Origin: Rhizomys pruinosus | Lineage: Eukaryota; Chordata; Mammalia; Rodentia; Spalacidae | NCBI GenBank assembly: GCA_009823505.1 | Contig: VZQC01006591.1 | Span: 230,872-294,871 of the forward strand | Direction: 5' to 3' | DNA length: 64,000 nt | Shown here: one piece after another, positions 13,432 to 26,131 of the stretch | How the letters are laid out: every line of letters starts with the position of its first letter | How positions within the stretch are numbered: the first letter of the stretch is position 1 | Position numbers and translations under genes: made by a program | The notes under the pieces: generated by a model | Seen by the model: the letters and a program-made list of their open reading frames with translations, nothing else | What the model was told of the DNA's origin: nothing | Databases searched by the model: none

Positions 13432-14360
13432 CATACAACTGGCCTCTGAAATGCCAGAGAGCATTACCAAAGGCCACTAAAGCAATACAGCAAAAGATTG
13501 GTCTCTCTGAGACAAGCGAGACTCCGTCAATATCAGCTACATCTCAACAGCCTGGAGATACTGTGTAACAGTGGCAGCCAAGTGTCTATATATCCCAAAT
13601 CTAATTGGCTATTAGCTCTCTCCTTGGAGGAATAACTCACAGCAGATGCCACAAGCTTATGTCCTCTAGTGGTTAGGAGATGTTATAAGCCACAATAAAA
13701 ACTTGTCACCCTGGGGCTGGAGAGATAGCCTAGCGGTTGAGAGAACCGACGCTCTTGCAGAGGACCCGGGTTCGATCCCCAGCACCCACATGGCGGCTAA
13801 GAACCGTCTGTAACTCCAATTCCAGGAGAACTCCAGTTCCAGGGGAATCCGAGACCCTCTTCTGACCTCCGCGGCATTGCACGACACGGGTGCACAGACC
13901 TGCATGCAGACAGTACATTCATACACATACAAAAATAAAAAAATAAATAATAAAAAAAATAAATAATAAAAAATCTTGTCACCCTTTATAGAGAAACCAC
14001 AGTTTGCGGATTAGCATACCATCTAAGCATCTTTGTCTAAGCTCACAGCTTAGCTTGACATAATAAATAGTACTGCTTAAATGCCTGTATATCCAATAGC
14101 TTGTGCTTTGTTAGTATGACTAAAAAGGGTATCACTGGAAAAGCTGTCAACCCATGAAGAGAAACAACCTGAACAGAGTCCAAAATGACAACTCCAAAGA
14201 AATTAGTCTGTTTCTTCTCACCCACTTGTGCCCCTTTCCCAAAGCCCAGGGAACAAACTGCGTAAGAGGAGGTGTGGTAGATTGTAAGGGCTGCGGAGAG
14301 ATAGGGGCGAATCATGAGACTATAGGAATATAGTCTGGACTCCTAATTGATCAACATGTC
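13432..14360 (+). mobile_element. Dispersed repeat family X, first copy, split by a B2
   Basis: Homologous, in the opposite orientation, to the 1.06 kb insertion at 57,927-58,985. Shared landmarks include 'tatatcccaaatctaattgg', 'ggttaggagatgttataagc' and a 'gggaacaa...ctgc' segment near 14,250. The copy is 5'-truncated next to a B1 fragment, interrupted by a B2 at 13,713-13,974, and diverged. The family is not identified. One short part resembles rodent L1 3' UTR, so it may be a distant L1 3' end. Confidence 0.65.
13713..13974 (+). repeat. B2 SINE, young subfamily, with TSD
   Basis: Full head, internal duplication and A-rich tail. The TSD 'cttgtcaccct' lies at 13,702-13,712 and 13,975-13,985, so the B2 inserted into family X. 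Confidence 0.97.
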
Positions 14361-15415
14361 TGTGCATATAAGCTTCTCCAACTGGACTATGGGAACCTTG
14401 GGTTGTTCAAAATTTGGACATAGATACTTGCAAAATGCACCAATTACCTAATTGTATGCCATACTGAGTAATATCAATGTTATCTGCAAACAACTGTGTC
14501 ATTATATTGTAGAATCCCTTAAAAATAAACAAAAAAAAAAGTAGAGAACAATAGGGAAAGACACCTGACATTGTCCCCTGTACTCTACACATGTGTATAT
14601 GGGTGAGGACACATAGACACACATGCAACACACATACACACATACAACACACATACATACACACTAATGAAATGAACGAATGATTGAGAGCTACAAACTA
14701 GGTACATGAATTGAGGGTTGTTCTAAGTGTGGCCACATACATTGCTACTGTGAGGAGGGAAATCTTAGTTGTGGTATGCCTGAGTTTGGACCACAAATCT
14801 GGGTGGGTGGATGCTGTTCTCTGACAATGACTGCATGGACTTACTTTGATTAAAGAGATTGAAAATCAAAAAAAAAAAGAATTTTATTAGGAATTCAAGT
14901 GAATATACTATAATATCAATTTAATTAGTGTTATTAAATGTTAATATTTTAAAGGCAGATTATACCTACACTCAATCTTTTAATTAAACACCTTATAGAA
15001 AAATCATGGGATGACCTTGCCTTTATAAATATTTAGTATTTTACAATGACACGAAATCAGACATTTCCAAATTCAATATTTTTGAAAGACACGATAGAAA
15101 TGAAGAATCTGTACTATATCACAACTGGGAAGCTATTCAAACAAATGAATGTCAAATTGTGGAGCTAAATACTTCAAGTGTCATAATTGCACATTATTTC
15201 TAAATTCCTGAACCTGCAAAAGGCAGAAATGAAGAGTGAGACATGAATTATTTACCAAGGGGTAAAACTAACCAAGGAAAATGGCTATCCTGTTCAGAGT
15301 TTTGGCAAATAATGCTTCATTAGATAAGTAAGCAGCAGTCCAAGAGCAAATACTAAGAACATCATTACAGTATTACAATAATTTTTACAGTTTCTGTTTA
15401 TTTTCATGACTAGAT

Positions 15416-15419
<4 letters not shown>
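14361..15419. other. Intergenic DNA with a CA-rich patch
   Basis: Interrupted CA/TA repeats lie at about 14,588-14,665. The rest is AT-rich DNA with no recognised element or gene. Confidence 0.5.

Positions 15420-15447
<28 letters not shown>
15420..15447. repeat. (TG)n microsatellite
   Basis: Pure TG repeat of about 14 units. Confidence 0.97.
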
Positions 15448-15453
<6 letters not shown>

Positions 15454-15498
15454 AATGGTAAACTATAACCCCTTCATTACCAGTGTTAACATGTTTTC

Positions 15499-15673
15499 GT
15501 TTTTTTTTTTTTTTTTTTGTCTTTTTGAGAAAAGGGTCTCCTTGTAGCCCCAGCTGTCCTGGAAACTCACTCTGTAGACCAAGGCTGGCCTTGACTCACA
15601 AGATCCTCCTGTCTCTCCTGTCCCGACTGCTAGGATTAAAGGCGTGCGCCACACGTGTCGCCCGGCCCTTCCT
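15499..15673 (-). repeat. B1 SINE (antisense) with TSD
   Basis: Poly-T, then a complete antisense B1 ('aggattaaaggcgtgcgcc'). The TSD 'catgttttc' lies at 15,490-15,498 and 15,674-15,682. Confidence 0.95.
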
Positions 15674-15800
15674 CATGTTTTCAATATAAGAATACAGAGT
15701 AAATTCGAAAAGTAGAGAAAACAAATAGATCATCATGTTTTCAATATAAGAATACAGAGTAAATTCGAAAAGTAGAGAAAACAAATAGATCATCATGTTT
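15673..15800. repeat. Perfect 60-bp tandem duplication
   Basis: The sequence starting 'tcatgttttcaatataag' at 15,673 repeats exactly 60 bp downstream with no mismatch seen, and an 8-bp partial third copy follows. It starts at the 3' TSD of the adjacent B1. Confidence 0.97.
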
Positions 15801-15821
15801 GATAAAATAAGCCATAAGCCA

Positions 15822-15858
15822 CACACACACACACACACACACACACCACACACACACA
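15822..15858. repeat. (CA)n microsatellite
   Basis: CA repeat with one interruption. Confidence 0.95.
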
Positions 15859-15911
15859 AAACTAACATTAAAGGCTATGTGAAAAAAGTCATGTTTAAAA
15901 AGTCATATGTG

Positions 15912-17040
15912 GGAGCAAGCCAGTGAACAGCATTCCTCCATGGCTTGTGCTTCCGATCCTGCCTCCAGCTCCTGCCCTGAGTTCCTCCTTGGTTCCTCTG
16001 TCTAGTGATGAACTGATGTGACCCGAGGAGATGTAAGCTGAAGTAAGACCCTTTCCTCCCCAAGTTGGTGTCAGTCAGTTGTTTTGTCACAGCAATGGAA
16101 GACGATCTAGAACAGAAATTGGTAAGCAGAAGGGTTGGTATTGCTGTGACAGACCTGACCTTGGTGTTTTGGGGAAGAATTGTGGAGGCGTTTGCAATTT
16201 TGGGCTGAGAGATCATTGAATGCCTAAAGATCTGTGGCTGTGAACTTGAACAGTTTTGCTGAAGGAGTTTGTAGAAGATGGAGGCCTGGCTTGTGAAGTT
16301 TCTAGTTTCAAAGGGGAGCAGAGATCATCAGGACTGTGAATCTGTGGGTTCTGGTCAGCTGGGGCTGAAGAATCAGCTGTAAGTAACAAGAGACCAGAAC
16401 CTGAAGGGAAATCTTTGGTTTTACTGGGACAATTGATGCTGGTTAGTTGGGGCTGAAAAATCAGCTGTAAGTAACAAGAGACCAGCATCACTGTGGTGAA
16501 ATCTCTGGGAAAATTTCTTCAGGGTCAGACACAGAAAGCTGTGTTCACAGAAGGCCTGAGCTCTCCTGTCAAGCCAAGAAGCAGGACTTGGGTAGTGTGT
16601 ATAGAGTCTCCTATGTGTGTTCTGGTGTTGAAATTTGGTCAGAGAGAGCCGAGGCTTGGCACTTGAGAGGTCAGGAAAGCCATTTGGTGGAAGTGCACCC
16701 TGGTTGCAGTGGAGACCCCAGGATTGCAGGGGGTCATGGAAAGAAGCTGAGGTTTTGCACCAGGAGAAGTCAGAAGAGACCATTGGTGAAGGTGCTGCCT
16801 CAGTTTCAGTTGCGACCCAGCTTTTTGGAGATGCCAGGACCTGGGACAACCACCAAGAACAGAGCAGGGTGTGAATGGAGTTTGGCCTGGGCCTGCGAGT
16901 GAGCTGTGTGTGCCATGGTGGCAGAGTCGGAGAGGGGGAGCTGCCGAGACCCTTTGGAGACCAGAAGATTGTGAGTTATCCCAGGTGTCCAGCCTTGAGT
17001 ACTTTGCTGGACTTAGGTTTTGTTTTTTTTTTTTAATTAA
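15912..17040 (+). mobile_element. 1.13 kb composite retroelement with 15-bp TSD
   Basis: The TSD 'aaaaagtcatatgtg' occurs at 15,897-15,911 and 17,041-17,055. The first 200 bp match the right half of family R1 (seen also at 26,745 and 37,688). The rest (about 16,120-17,030) is GC-richer sequence not seen elsewhere in the window, ending in poly-T and a short A-rich tail. Inside it, a 46-bp segment at 16,352-16,397 repeats at 16,440-16,485. Open frames on either strand (up to about 140 codons) have no recognisable domain. The TSD length fits L1-driven insertion. Confidence 0.75.
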
Positions 17041-17055
17041 AAAAAGTCATATGTG

Positions 17056-17190
17056 TTAAAAGTCATATGTGCTCCATGCCTTAACCCAGCACTTAAGAGG
17101 TAGAACTAGGTGTATCTCTGAGATTGAGGTCACCTTGGTCTACATAGCTAGTTCCAGGCCAGCTGGGTATAAGGAGACCTGCTCAAAAAA
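17056..17190 (+). repeat. Diverged B1-like SINE
   Basis: Starts after a third copy of 'aaaagtcatatgtg' (17,058-17,071). The body has 'cagcacttaagaggtagaac', 'cttggtctacatagctagtt' and an A-rich end. Poorly preserved. Confidence 0.7.
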
Positions 17191-18600
17191 ACAAACAACA
17201 CACAAAAAAAAAAAACTATTAAAAAAAAAATCCTAAAAAAAAAATAAATATATATATATATATATATATATAAAAGGAATTTAAGTGAAGTTATCCTATA
17301 ACAGGGTGGGTGGGTACAGGGAACAATAATCATACCAGACAACATAGGCTAGCAAATAAAAAGCCCAGTGCCAGAAATGGGCTCCATTTTATAAGTTTTT
17401 TTTGGCCAGGGAGAGCCTCTGAAGATCCTCATGATGATAAGGCCTTATTGCTAAAGACACTGCATACTTGATTTGCAGAACATGGTGAAATTAAGGTGAT
17501 CCTGACCTGGAAGCTTATCTCTACTGGATAGCTTTCACAGTGCTGAAAGTGTTATGCCACTACCAGAAAAGAACAGTACTCATCAGTCTTATCCAGCTGT
17601 GAGCCCTGCAACCTACAGTAATGACTAGTCTGGCGAAGTATGTCCACTGGTATAACAGTGGCACACGTCATAGGAGTGACTAAACAACTTCTGATTGCAG
17701 TTAAGGCCCACTCCGCAAAATGTAACCCATACCTAGAACCATTAGTGGGACCAAGAACCTGTGCCTTGGCAAGGTATGTCCCCTGTGCAATAGTGGCACA
17801 AATGGTACTGGAGCAACCAAACTTTCTGATAGGGGTTAATTAAAAAGTTATTATTCCAATGAGTAATAGTAAGACAAATGCTATATATAGAAAATGTCTT
17901 ATTAGAAATTCAAGATTTTGCTTTAAGTGCTCATTGCTAAAATTTAATTCTAAATCCCCAAAATGGTCCTTCATTAGGACTCTTTTGCTGGAGAGTCCTT
18001 AAAAATCAAGTCTACTGGCTTAAGAAAAATGATAATAAATAAATATCAGGATATAACCAAAACGTCTCCAAAAGATAAAAATATCAGAACTCAATATCCA
18101 AGCTGTTGCCTTCTTTCACTTCCTGTGAGAAACTTCCAAATAGAAGCAAGCTCAAGAGCTTTGACAAAAGCAATTTCTTTCATGTAACAGTGGTAAGCCA
18201 ATCAAAGTCAGAGGAATGCAGTATATTGATTGGGAAGATCTGAGAAACATGCCACCCTGAAGCCCAGAGCTGAAATCAGCCTCCTCTGAATCACAAGGTA
18301 TTACTTTGTTTCAGAAATAAGAAAAGATTATCAACGGCAGACAATGGCTCAGAGTGAGAATTTCACCACCTAAACAAAATAATGACAAGATTGCTTTAGA
18401 GGTTTTTTTCCAAACTATAAGCTAGACAATAATTTTGTTTAACAAAATTCTTCACCTAAATTCAAATTTAGTAAGGGTACAATATTTTAAATACAAACCA
18501 AGCTACAATATGGAAACATAGGCTATTGATGTATCCATATGCTTAGGAAAGCAGTTGGTCTTAAGTATTTTATGAAATGTGATAATGTGCTGTCTTTGTG
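17191..18600. other. Intergenic DNA with TA repeat and an internal direct repeat
   Basis: A (TA)n run lies at 17,248-17,272. At 17,500-17,840 sequence resembles a common rodent dispersed repeat and contains two related halves: 17,638-17,699 and 17,775-17,840 share 'gtatgtcc', 'gtggcaca' and 'ttctgat' in order. The remainder is AT-rich with nothing recognised. Confidence 0.5.
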
Positions 18601-18609
18601 AGGGGTAGC

Positions 18610-18611
<2 letters not shown>

Positions 18612-18644
<33 letters not shown>

Positions 18645-18652
18645 TGTGTGTG
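18612..18652. repeat. (TG)n microsatellite
   Basis: TG repeat with one GA interruption. Confidence 0.95.
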
Positions 18653-18654
18653 CA

Positions 18655-18897
18655 GAACAGGGGTAGGTGCCCCCACCTTGCTTTTTTGAAACAGGATCTC
18701 TCAATGAACCTGAAGTTTATGGATCATCACGACTGTGTGGACATCAAGTCCTAGCCAGGGATCCTCCTGTCTCCATTTCGGCAGGATTGAGTTACAAGCA
18801 CACACCATGACACTCAGCTTTGTAAATGAGTTCTAAGGATCCAAACTTGAGCCCTCATACCTCTTTGATAAGCATTTACTAAGTCATCTCCTCAACC
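18655..18897 (-). repeat. B4-type SINE (antisense), degraded
   Basis: Contains antisense B1-like 'gaaacaggatctctcaatga' and then 'gttctaaggatccaaacttg' through 'cttactaagtcatctcctc', the order expected of an antisense B4 dimer. Confidence 0.6.
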
Positions 18898-18971
18898 TTA
18901 AATATGTAATCTTATTAAATAACCCTGTGTGTGTGCATGCATATTTGTGCATACATGTGTATGTATGGCCA

Positions 18972-19341
18972 CTGTGGTGGTTTGAGTGAGAATGTCCCTC
19001 TTAGGCTTCAAGTATTCAGACATTTTGTTCTCAGTTGGTGGCACTGTTTTGGGAGGTCTTAGAAGGTGTGGCCATGCTGGAGGAAGTACGTCACTGGGGG
19101 TGGGCTTAGAGAGTTCAACAGGCTTTGCCAGTCTCCAGTTGCTCTCTCTCTCTCTCTGTTTCCTATGCTCACTGGAAGATGTGAACCTCAACTTTCTGCT
19201 CCAGCTCCTGGCACCATGCCTCCCTACCATAATAGACTCTTATTCCCTGGAACCCTCAATTGTAAGCTCAAATAAACTCTTCCTTTTATAAATTCCTTTG
19301 GTCATGGTGGTTTTATCCCAGCAACAGAAAAGTGACTAATA
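18972..19341 (+). repeat. Dispersed repeat family R2, copy 1
   Basis: About 370 bp, closely similar to 36,132-36,495. Both run from 'tgtggtggtttgaatga'-type sequence through 'gaagtacgtcactgggg' and an AATAAA to 'cagaaaagtgactaatac'. The frames inside it are not genes. Family name not assigned. Confidence 0.85.
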
Positions 19342-19463
19342 CAATCACCAAACAAAATTACACATATTTCTTTTTAAAAAATGTGTATTTTAAAAATATA
19401 TACAGATCAGTGTATATTCTGTAATATACATATATATGTATATGTATATATACAGGTAATATT

Positions 19464-20663
<1,200 letters not shown>

Positions 20664-20710
20664 ATGTTACAATTCATTTAATGTTTTATGAAGAATAAAA
20701 GGAATTTGAA

Positions 20711-20853
20711 GCCAGGTGTGGTGGTGCTCGCCTATAATCCCAGCACTCAGGAGGCAGAAGCAGGCCTCTGTGAGTTCAAGGCCAGCCTGGTCTACATAGC
20801 AAGTTCCAGGACATCTGGGGCTACAGGAAGACCCTGTCTCAAAACGACCAAAA

Positions 20854-20892
<39 letters not shown>

Positions 20893-20894
20893 AT
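20711..20894 (+). repeat. B1 SINE with (AAAT)n tail
   Basis: Complete B1 ('gccaggtgtggtggtgctcg' to 'gaccctgtctcaaaacgacc') followed by about ten AAAT units at 20,852-20,894. Confidence 0.97.
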
Positions 20895-21407
20895 GGAATT
20901 TATAGAATCTCAACAAAAAAGACAAATGTTTAAAGGTATGTGAATGCTAACTACCCTGATTACATCATTTCACATGTTATATGTATTAAATTATCACCCT
21001 GAATGATACAAATATATACAATTGTTATACATAAATTCAAGCTTAAAATTAGAAAGCAAATATTAGGTACCACCTAAGGGCTAGTATTGAAATTTCATGT
21101 TTAAGCTTGTGTGCAAAGAATTTAAGCTATGTCAGTTCAACTATATATTCAACTATGCATAGATATTTCTGATAAACTTACTTAGCATCATAGCCTCAGA
21201 AATACTTTGCAATTGATTGATACATTGTCAGTTCAGTCACTTAATTCAAGACTGGATCCTAGGCAAGAAAACTTACAGTAAAATTTTTAAAACTATAATA
21301 TATTGAAAGGGTACACAGGGCAGTAAACTCTATCCCTAAGGAGGAAAAATACAGAGAAAGTGCTCCAATTCCACCAAAGCCAACTCCTCAATTGGGCTCA
21401 ACCCAGG
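20895..21407. other. AT-rich intergenic DNA
   Basis: Nothing recognised. Confidence 0.45.
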
Positions 21408-21823
21408 TGTTCTAGTTTGTCTTCCATTGCTGTGACAAGACAATCTGACCTACATCAACTTGGGGAGGAAAGGGTTTATTCAGTTCACATCTCCTGGGTC
21501 ACAGTTCATCACTCAGGGAGCCCAAGGCAGGAACTCAGGGCAGGAACCTGGAGGCAGGAGCTGAAGCACAGGCCATGGAGAAGTGCTGCTTACTGGCTTA
21601 CTCCCCTGGCCCATGCCCAGCCTCCCTCTTATACCGTAGACAACAACCTGCCCAAGGTGGCACCACCAATAGTGGGCTGGGTGCTCCCACATTGCTCAAC
21701 AATCAAGACAATCAGTACTCCACAGATGTGGCCACAGGCCAGTCCAATGGAGCCAATTCCCCAAATGGGGCTCCCTCAACCCAGGTGTGTCAAGTTAACA
21801 CTAAAGCTATCCAGCACACCAGG
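21408..21823 (-). repeat. Dispersed repeat family R1 (antisense)
   Basis: About 415 bp. Its reverse complement matches 26,745-27,130: 'tggatagctttagtgttaac' at the start, 'ccctttcctccccaagtt' and 'gtcacagcaatgg' near the end. It is a common rodent medium-copy repeat; I do not fix its class. The 179-codon frame through it is not a gene. Confidence 0.8.
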
Positions 21824-22507
21824 CAACAGTAAAAAGAGTTTCTGTGAGTGTCTCATCCTAGCAGAAGTAGACAAGTGTCTACTAGGCTATGCAGCCTAGT
21901 TCCAGGGCAGCATTGGGATTCTCAAAAGATATAAACGCATAGGAAGGTACTACCATTGCCCTATGGGATATGGTCCCTCCATAGAGCATGCCAATTATGG
22001 GAAAGTAAGTAGAGATCAGAAGAACTGACTCATTTCTGGATCACATTTCTAAAAATGTGAGCTCTATCTAGGCATACAGAAGCACCCAAGGAGCGCTTGC
22101 ACCTCTGCAATTTAATAGCAGTGTGTACTATATGTAAATTAGGAATTATCTCCATGTCTCAGTTTACATATCTATAAAATAGATATATAATAAATTGCTG
22201 TTGATGACGTGAAGATTGAGTTATATGCTTCTCAGACATAAATATTATTTATTATTATTTTGGTTGTCATAACTGCCATTATATTAATTTCTTACTAATT
22301 TGAGAAATAATCCAGGTTCTCAAAAAGCTTTAGGAGCAGAAAAATATAGTGGAAAGTGGGATTATGTAAAATTGAGAAACTTTCATGAAGTATTTTAACT
22401 TGTTTTCTGATCTATAAAATAATTCCAAAAATTTTTCCCCATACAATGAGGAAATATAGTGATAGCATGCCCAAACCATCAGCAATTCTAATTGAAATTA
22501 CTAATTC
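21824..22507. other. AT-rich intergenic DNA
   Basis: No element or gene recognised before the provirus TSD at 22,508. Confidence 0.45.
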
Positions 22508-22512
22508 ATTAC

Positions 22513-22908
22513 GGTTAGGTCAGACTGCTTGTCACAAACGTCACTCCCTCCCCCTGCCCACGATGCAAAGAGCAGAGCAGAACAGAGAACCAGGACCAGA
22601 GGCGTGAGAACTCAGTTCTGCAGTCTGGAGAAGTCACGTAGTCCACTCAAGTACCTGCCCCCAGGGGGTCCAGTCATAACCTTACTTGGGCACCAGTCTA
22701 GCTCTCTGGCCCATGCCACTTCCTGACCCTGCCTCAGACCTATAAAAATCTCCCCTCCCCCACCTCTGCACCAGCACCTAACTTCCACAGCCCCTGCACC
22801 TTGCTTGGGACAATGGAGGAGCCCAGGAACATAGTCTCCAATAAACCTGCTTCTGTTGGACATTAATTTGGTTTGATCTGGCCTTTCTTAGCTCACGGAA
22901 ACCTTTTA
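22513..22908 (+). repeat. 5' LTR of the class I provirus
   Basis: Has a TATA box (ctataaaaa near 22,741) and a polyadenylation signal 'caataaacc' near 22,840. The expected terminal TG has become GG and the 3' end reads TA rather than CA. Confidence 0.85.
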
Positions 22909-22910
22909 TT

Positions 22911-22928
22911 TGGTGCCAAAAGCTGGGA
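22911..22928 (+). promoter_or_regulatory. Primer-binding site, tRNA-Phe-like
   Basis: Two bases after the LTR comes 'tggtgccaaaagctggga', which differs at three positions from the Phe-type primer site known from class I elements. The assignment is tentative because of these mismatches. Confidence 0.55.
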
Positions 22929-24269
22929 GGATTTGGGTTCTTCTGACTAGAAGGGTCCAGCCCTTTGCACAGAGGTCCACTCCACTCCTCCCCTCTAGAG
23001 ATGCATTTGGCTTTCAACTGATAGTAAGCTGCCTGTCTCCAGCCGCTGTCTTTCTAGCCTTTGGTCTCCAGGTATCTGTCCTCCTGAGTTGCAGGAGCCA
23101 GGACAGACCATCTCCATTTTCTGGGACCCTTGGGGGATTGGGAGACATCCTGTCCCCAGGGAGACCCCACCATTCAGCCTCTGATCTCAGAAGAGGATAC
23201 TGTGCTTTGATCTCAGGCTTCTGTCCTGCCTCTGATCACGGTGGTGGATGCCCTGCTGTGACCCTGGGGGGGTGGGGGGGGGCAGCTTATCTAAATTGGG
23301 ACTTTCCCAGACCTTATGCTCAAAATAACCTACAAAATTTCTGCCAGCTTAAGAACAGATGGGAAGAGTTCCCTTAGGGGCATGTTTCTGAGTCTGCATT
23401 CCTGTCCCTCCCTTCCTCCTGACCTCCCTTCCTCTCTCTGTCTCTGTCTATCTCTATCTCTCTCTGTCTTTCCATCTCTCCCTTTCTCTTTCTCTCTGTC
23501 TCTCTCTCTCTGCAACCCCCCCATGCCTTAAGAGATTTCTGTGGGAAAGAAACACCAGACATTTTTTTTCTTTTTTTTTTTTTTTTCTCTCACTCTGCTA
23601 CTTTGTTTCCATGGTCAAAGAGCCTCTTAGTGGCCTACCTCTCCTGCACTTACCACTGAGCCCCGCCCTCCTGTCCCAGCCCAGCTGCACCACACTTGCT
23701 TATCTAAACTCCTCTAACTGAGCTCTTTGCCCTGGAACACATATATGGGAGACTTCTCTCCTTTGTAACAACTGATGGACTGGCTGGCCTAGCTTTGCTC
23801 TCACACGATTCATGATTCAAATCTCAGACTTTCCTCTTTGTAGATACTTTAACACTTAACTTCTCTTTGTTCCTCAGAATTCTAGCTCTGATCCATACAG
23901 AAGGAAACTCCTTTTTACTATGTTAAAAAAAAATTTATCTTAGTACTGAAAAATTCCTTTATTTTAATTTCCTGTTCAAAGCATGTATAAGACAAATGTT
24001 TTCATGTGAAGATTACATATAATTGTGTCATGTTTTATGTGTTAAAGTCATATGACTGTTGTCTATTAATTGTCTTTAAATATTATTTGTGTCAAAACAA
24101 TTTTAAAAAGCTGTGGCCACTTCAATTTTTCTTTTTGTGCACAAAATTTTTAGTTTTAAAATCTTTTCTGGTGTGCCAAATTAAAATTATAACTATTTTA
24201 ATATATTCAAAAGCCTAAAGAACCTGGGTTCCTTAAACACCTACAGAGCATATCTAAGCTGGTTATTTA
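22929..24269 (+). other. Provirus leader and unrecognised internal sequence
   Basis: GC-richer leader-like sequence runs to about 23,720 with a G-rich run (23,265-23,283) and a CT-rich tract (23,430-23,515), then AT-rich sequence. No gag motif could be recognised. The point where retroviral sequence ends is unclear. Confidence 0.4.
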
Positions 24270-24284
24270 AAAAATGTTATTTGT

Positions 24285-24499
24285 GGGCTGGAGAGACAGC
24301 CCAGTGGTTAAGAGCACCGACTGCTCTTGCAGATGACCTGGGTTCGATCCCCAGCACCCACATGGCGGTTAAGAAACGTCTGTAACTGCAATTCCAGGAG
24401 AACTCCAGTTCCAGGGGAATCCGAGACCGTCTTCTGACCTCTGCAACATTGCACGACACGGGTGCACAAACCTACATGCAGAAAAAAAATTAAGTTTAA
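24285..24499 (+). repeat. B2 SINE, young subfamily, 3'-shortened
   Basis: TSD 'aaaaatgttatttgt' at 24,270-24,284 and 24,500-24,514. The internal duplication is present. The body stops after 'acctacatgcag' and goes straight to a short A-rich tail. Confidence 0.95.
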
Positions 24500-24772
24500 A
24501 AAAATGTTATTTGTTATCTGTTAGCCTGAATGTGATCTCCAAAGTAATTGATTTCAGGTATGTTTTTTTCTCTTTTCATTGTTTACTTTACAGGTATTTC
24601 CACTCAGGTTGTTTTTATTGCTTTCAAACCTTGAAGACCTGATTTTAACCCTTCCTATTAAAGGTTTACTAACAGGTGTTTTCTCTTACTTAAACAGGCT
24701 TACTAAGAACAGACAACTGTAATATGTTCAAAATAACTAACTAGACCTTATTGTTTATTTTTTATTTTATTT

Positions 24773-24856
24773 ATTTGGTCTTTTTGAGACAGGGTCTCCA
24801 TTTAGTCCCAGCTGGCCTGGAGCTCACTATGTAGACCAGGCTAGCTTTGAACTCTA
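24773..24856 (-). repeat. B1 SINE fragment (antisense)
   Basis: 'tttttgagacagggtctcc' and 'tgtagaccaggctagctttg' are antisense B1; the 5' half of the element is absent. Confidence 0.85.
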
Positions 24857-25335
24857 TTTTATAAAATTACCGTATGCTTTTGTGTGTACACGCTGCCCTG
24901 GCCTGCACTGTAGCTATCACAGGTTTTCTCCCCAATACTGAAGGTTGTGTTTTGTCTTCCTCTCTCATTCTAGGTTGCTGAATGCCATTCTACTGTACCC
25001 AACTTCATGCTTTTGCAATTGTCAAATGCTGAATTATCTCTTTTTTTGTACTGCCTCAGTAGGACTGAATATCTCCTGTCTTCAGCTTCTCCCTTGATGA
25101 AATCATCAGTAATTGTAATTTCAGTTATGGCTAGCCTTTAGTACAAATTGGATATATAATTCTGTTTTCCATCACTTGTTAAATTATTTCAAAAAGTTCA
25201 TAGTTATTATAACTAAAGGTATAAGATGTCAGTGAAAGCATGATACAGAAACTGTATGAGCCATCTCAGCCTTGGGAATGCGAGGGAACTAATTAGGGCT
25301 GTGTGTTGTAAATGACATCTCTGAAGATATTTTCT

Positions 25336-26050
25336 CCAAATGAAAGCTTTTAAAATTGACAGTAATATATATGACTCTGTTCAGTACAAACATTAGGATA
25401 AAAAAATCTTATCTGTGAATGTGTGGATACATGCATGTATGTATGTGTATGATACTATTAAGGGGTTTTCTCCAATGTGCATATGTATGTGTATGGTACT
25501 GTAAAGGACTCTGCAATGTACTTATTGCTTGTGTATTAAGAAGCTATCAGGCCATCAATAGGCAATGTAAGTTGTGTGTGTGTGTGTGTTTTTTTTTTGT
25601 CCAAATGAAAGCATTTATGTTTGATAGCAATGTATGTGACTCTGCTCAGTACAACCTTTATAAACTGCCATCACCAAAATTAATTATTAAAACCTTATTT
25701 ATGACTGTATGTATGAAGTACTGTTTACTTTTAAGAATTCTACAATGGGGCTGGAGAGATGGCCTAGCAATTAAGAGCCCTGACTGCTCTAGCAGAGGAC
25801 CCAGGTTCAATCACCAGCACAGACATGGTGGCTGAGAATCATCTTTAACTCCAGTTCCAGGGGAATGTGACACCCTCTTCTGACCTCCACAGCATTGCAC
25901 AACATGGGTGCACAAACCTACATGCAGATAGTACATTCATACACATAAAAAAATAAATAAATTTTAAAAAGAATTCTACAATGTAGTTATAGCATATCAA
26001 AAATCTATCAGCACAAATTTTATAAAGTGTCATCACCAAAATTAATTATT
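25336..26050. repeat. Degenerate tandem repeat of about 265 bp, split by a B2
   Basis: 'tccaaatgaaagc' and 'gtacaa' landmarks at about 25,336-25,390 recur at 25,600-25,650, and 'catcaccaaaattaattatt' at 25,667 recurs at 26,030. This indicates two to three diverged copies of one unit, with a TG run at 25,574-25,590. Confidence 0.65.
25748..25969 (+). repeat. B2 SINE, older form, with TSD
   Basis: TSD 'agaattctacaatg' at 25,734-25,747 and 25,970-25,983. It lacks the internal duplication and most CpGs have decayed. Confidence 0.95.
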
Positions 26051-26131
26051 TCAATGTGTTCACATCTTTATTACAAGGAAATTGTGTTCCACAGCTAGAG
26101 ATTTTTGGTACTGTGCAACCTGTGGACAGTC

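Noticed and set aside
16421..16902. Open frames of 104-142 codons on both strands of the composite retroelement
   Set aside because: The frames overlap on opposite strands, show no domain and are explained by GC-richer sequence.
18986..19291. Open frames in R2, and their counterparts at 36,145-36,416
   Set aside because: They recur because the repeat recurs; no domain and no matching pattern of synonymous change visible.
21360..21899. 179-codon open frame
   Set aside because: Lies in an antisense R1 repeat and its flank; no domain.
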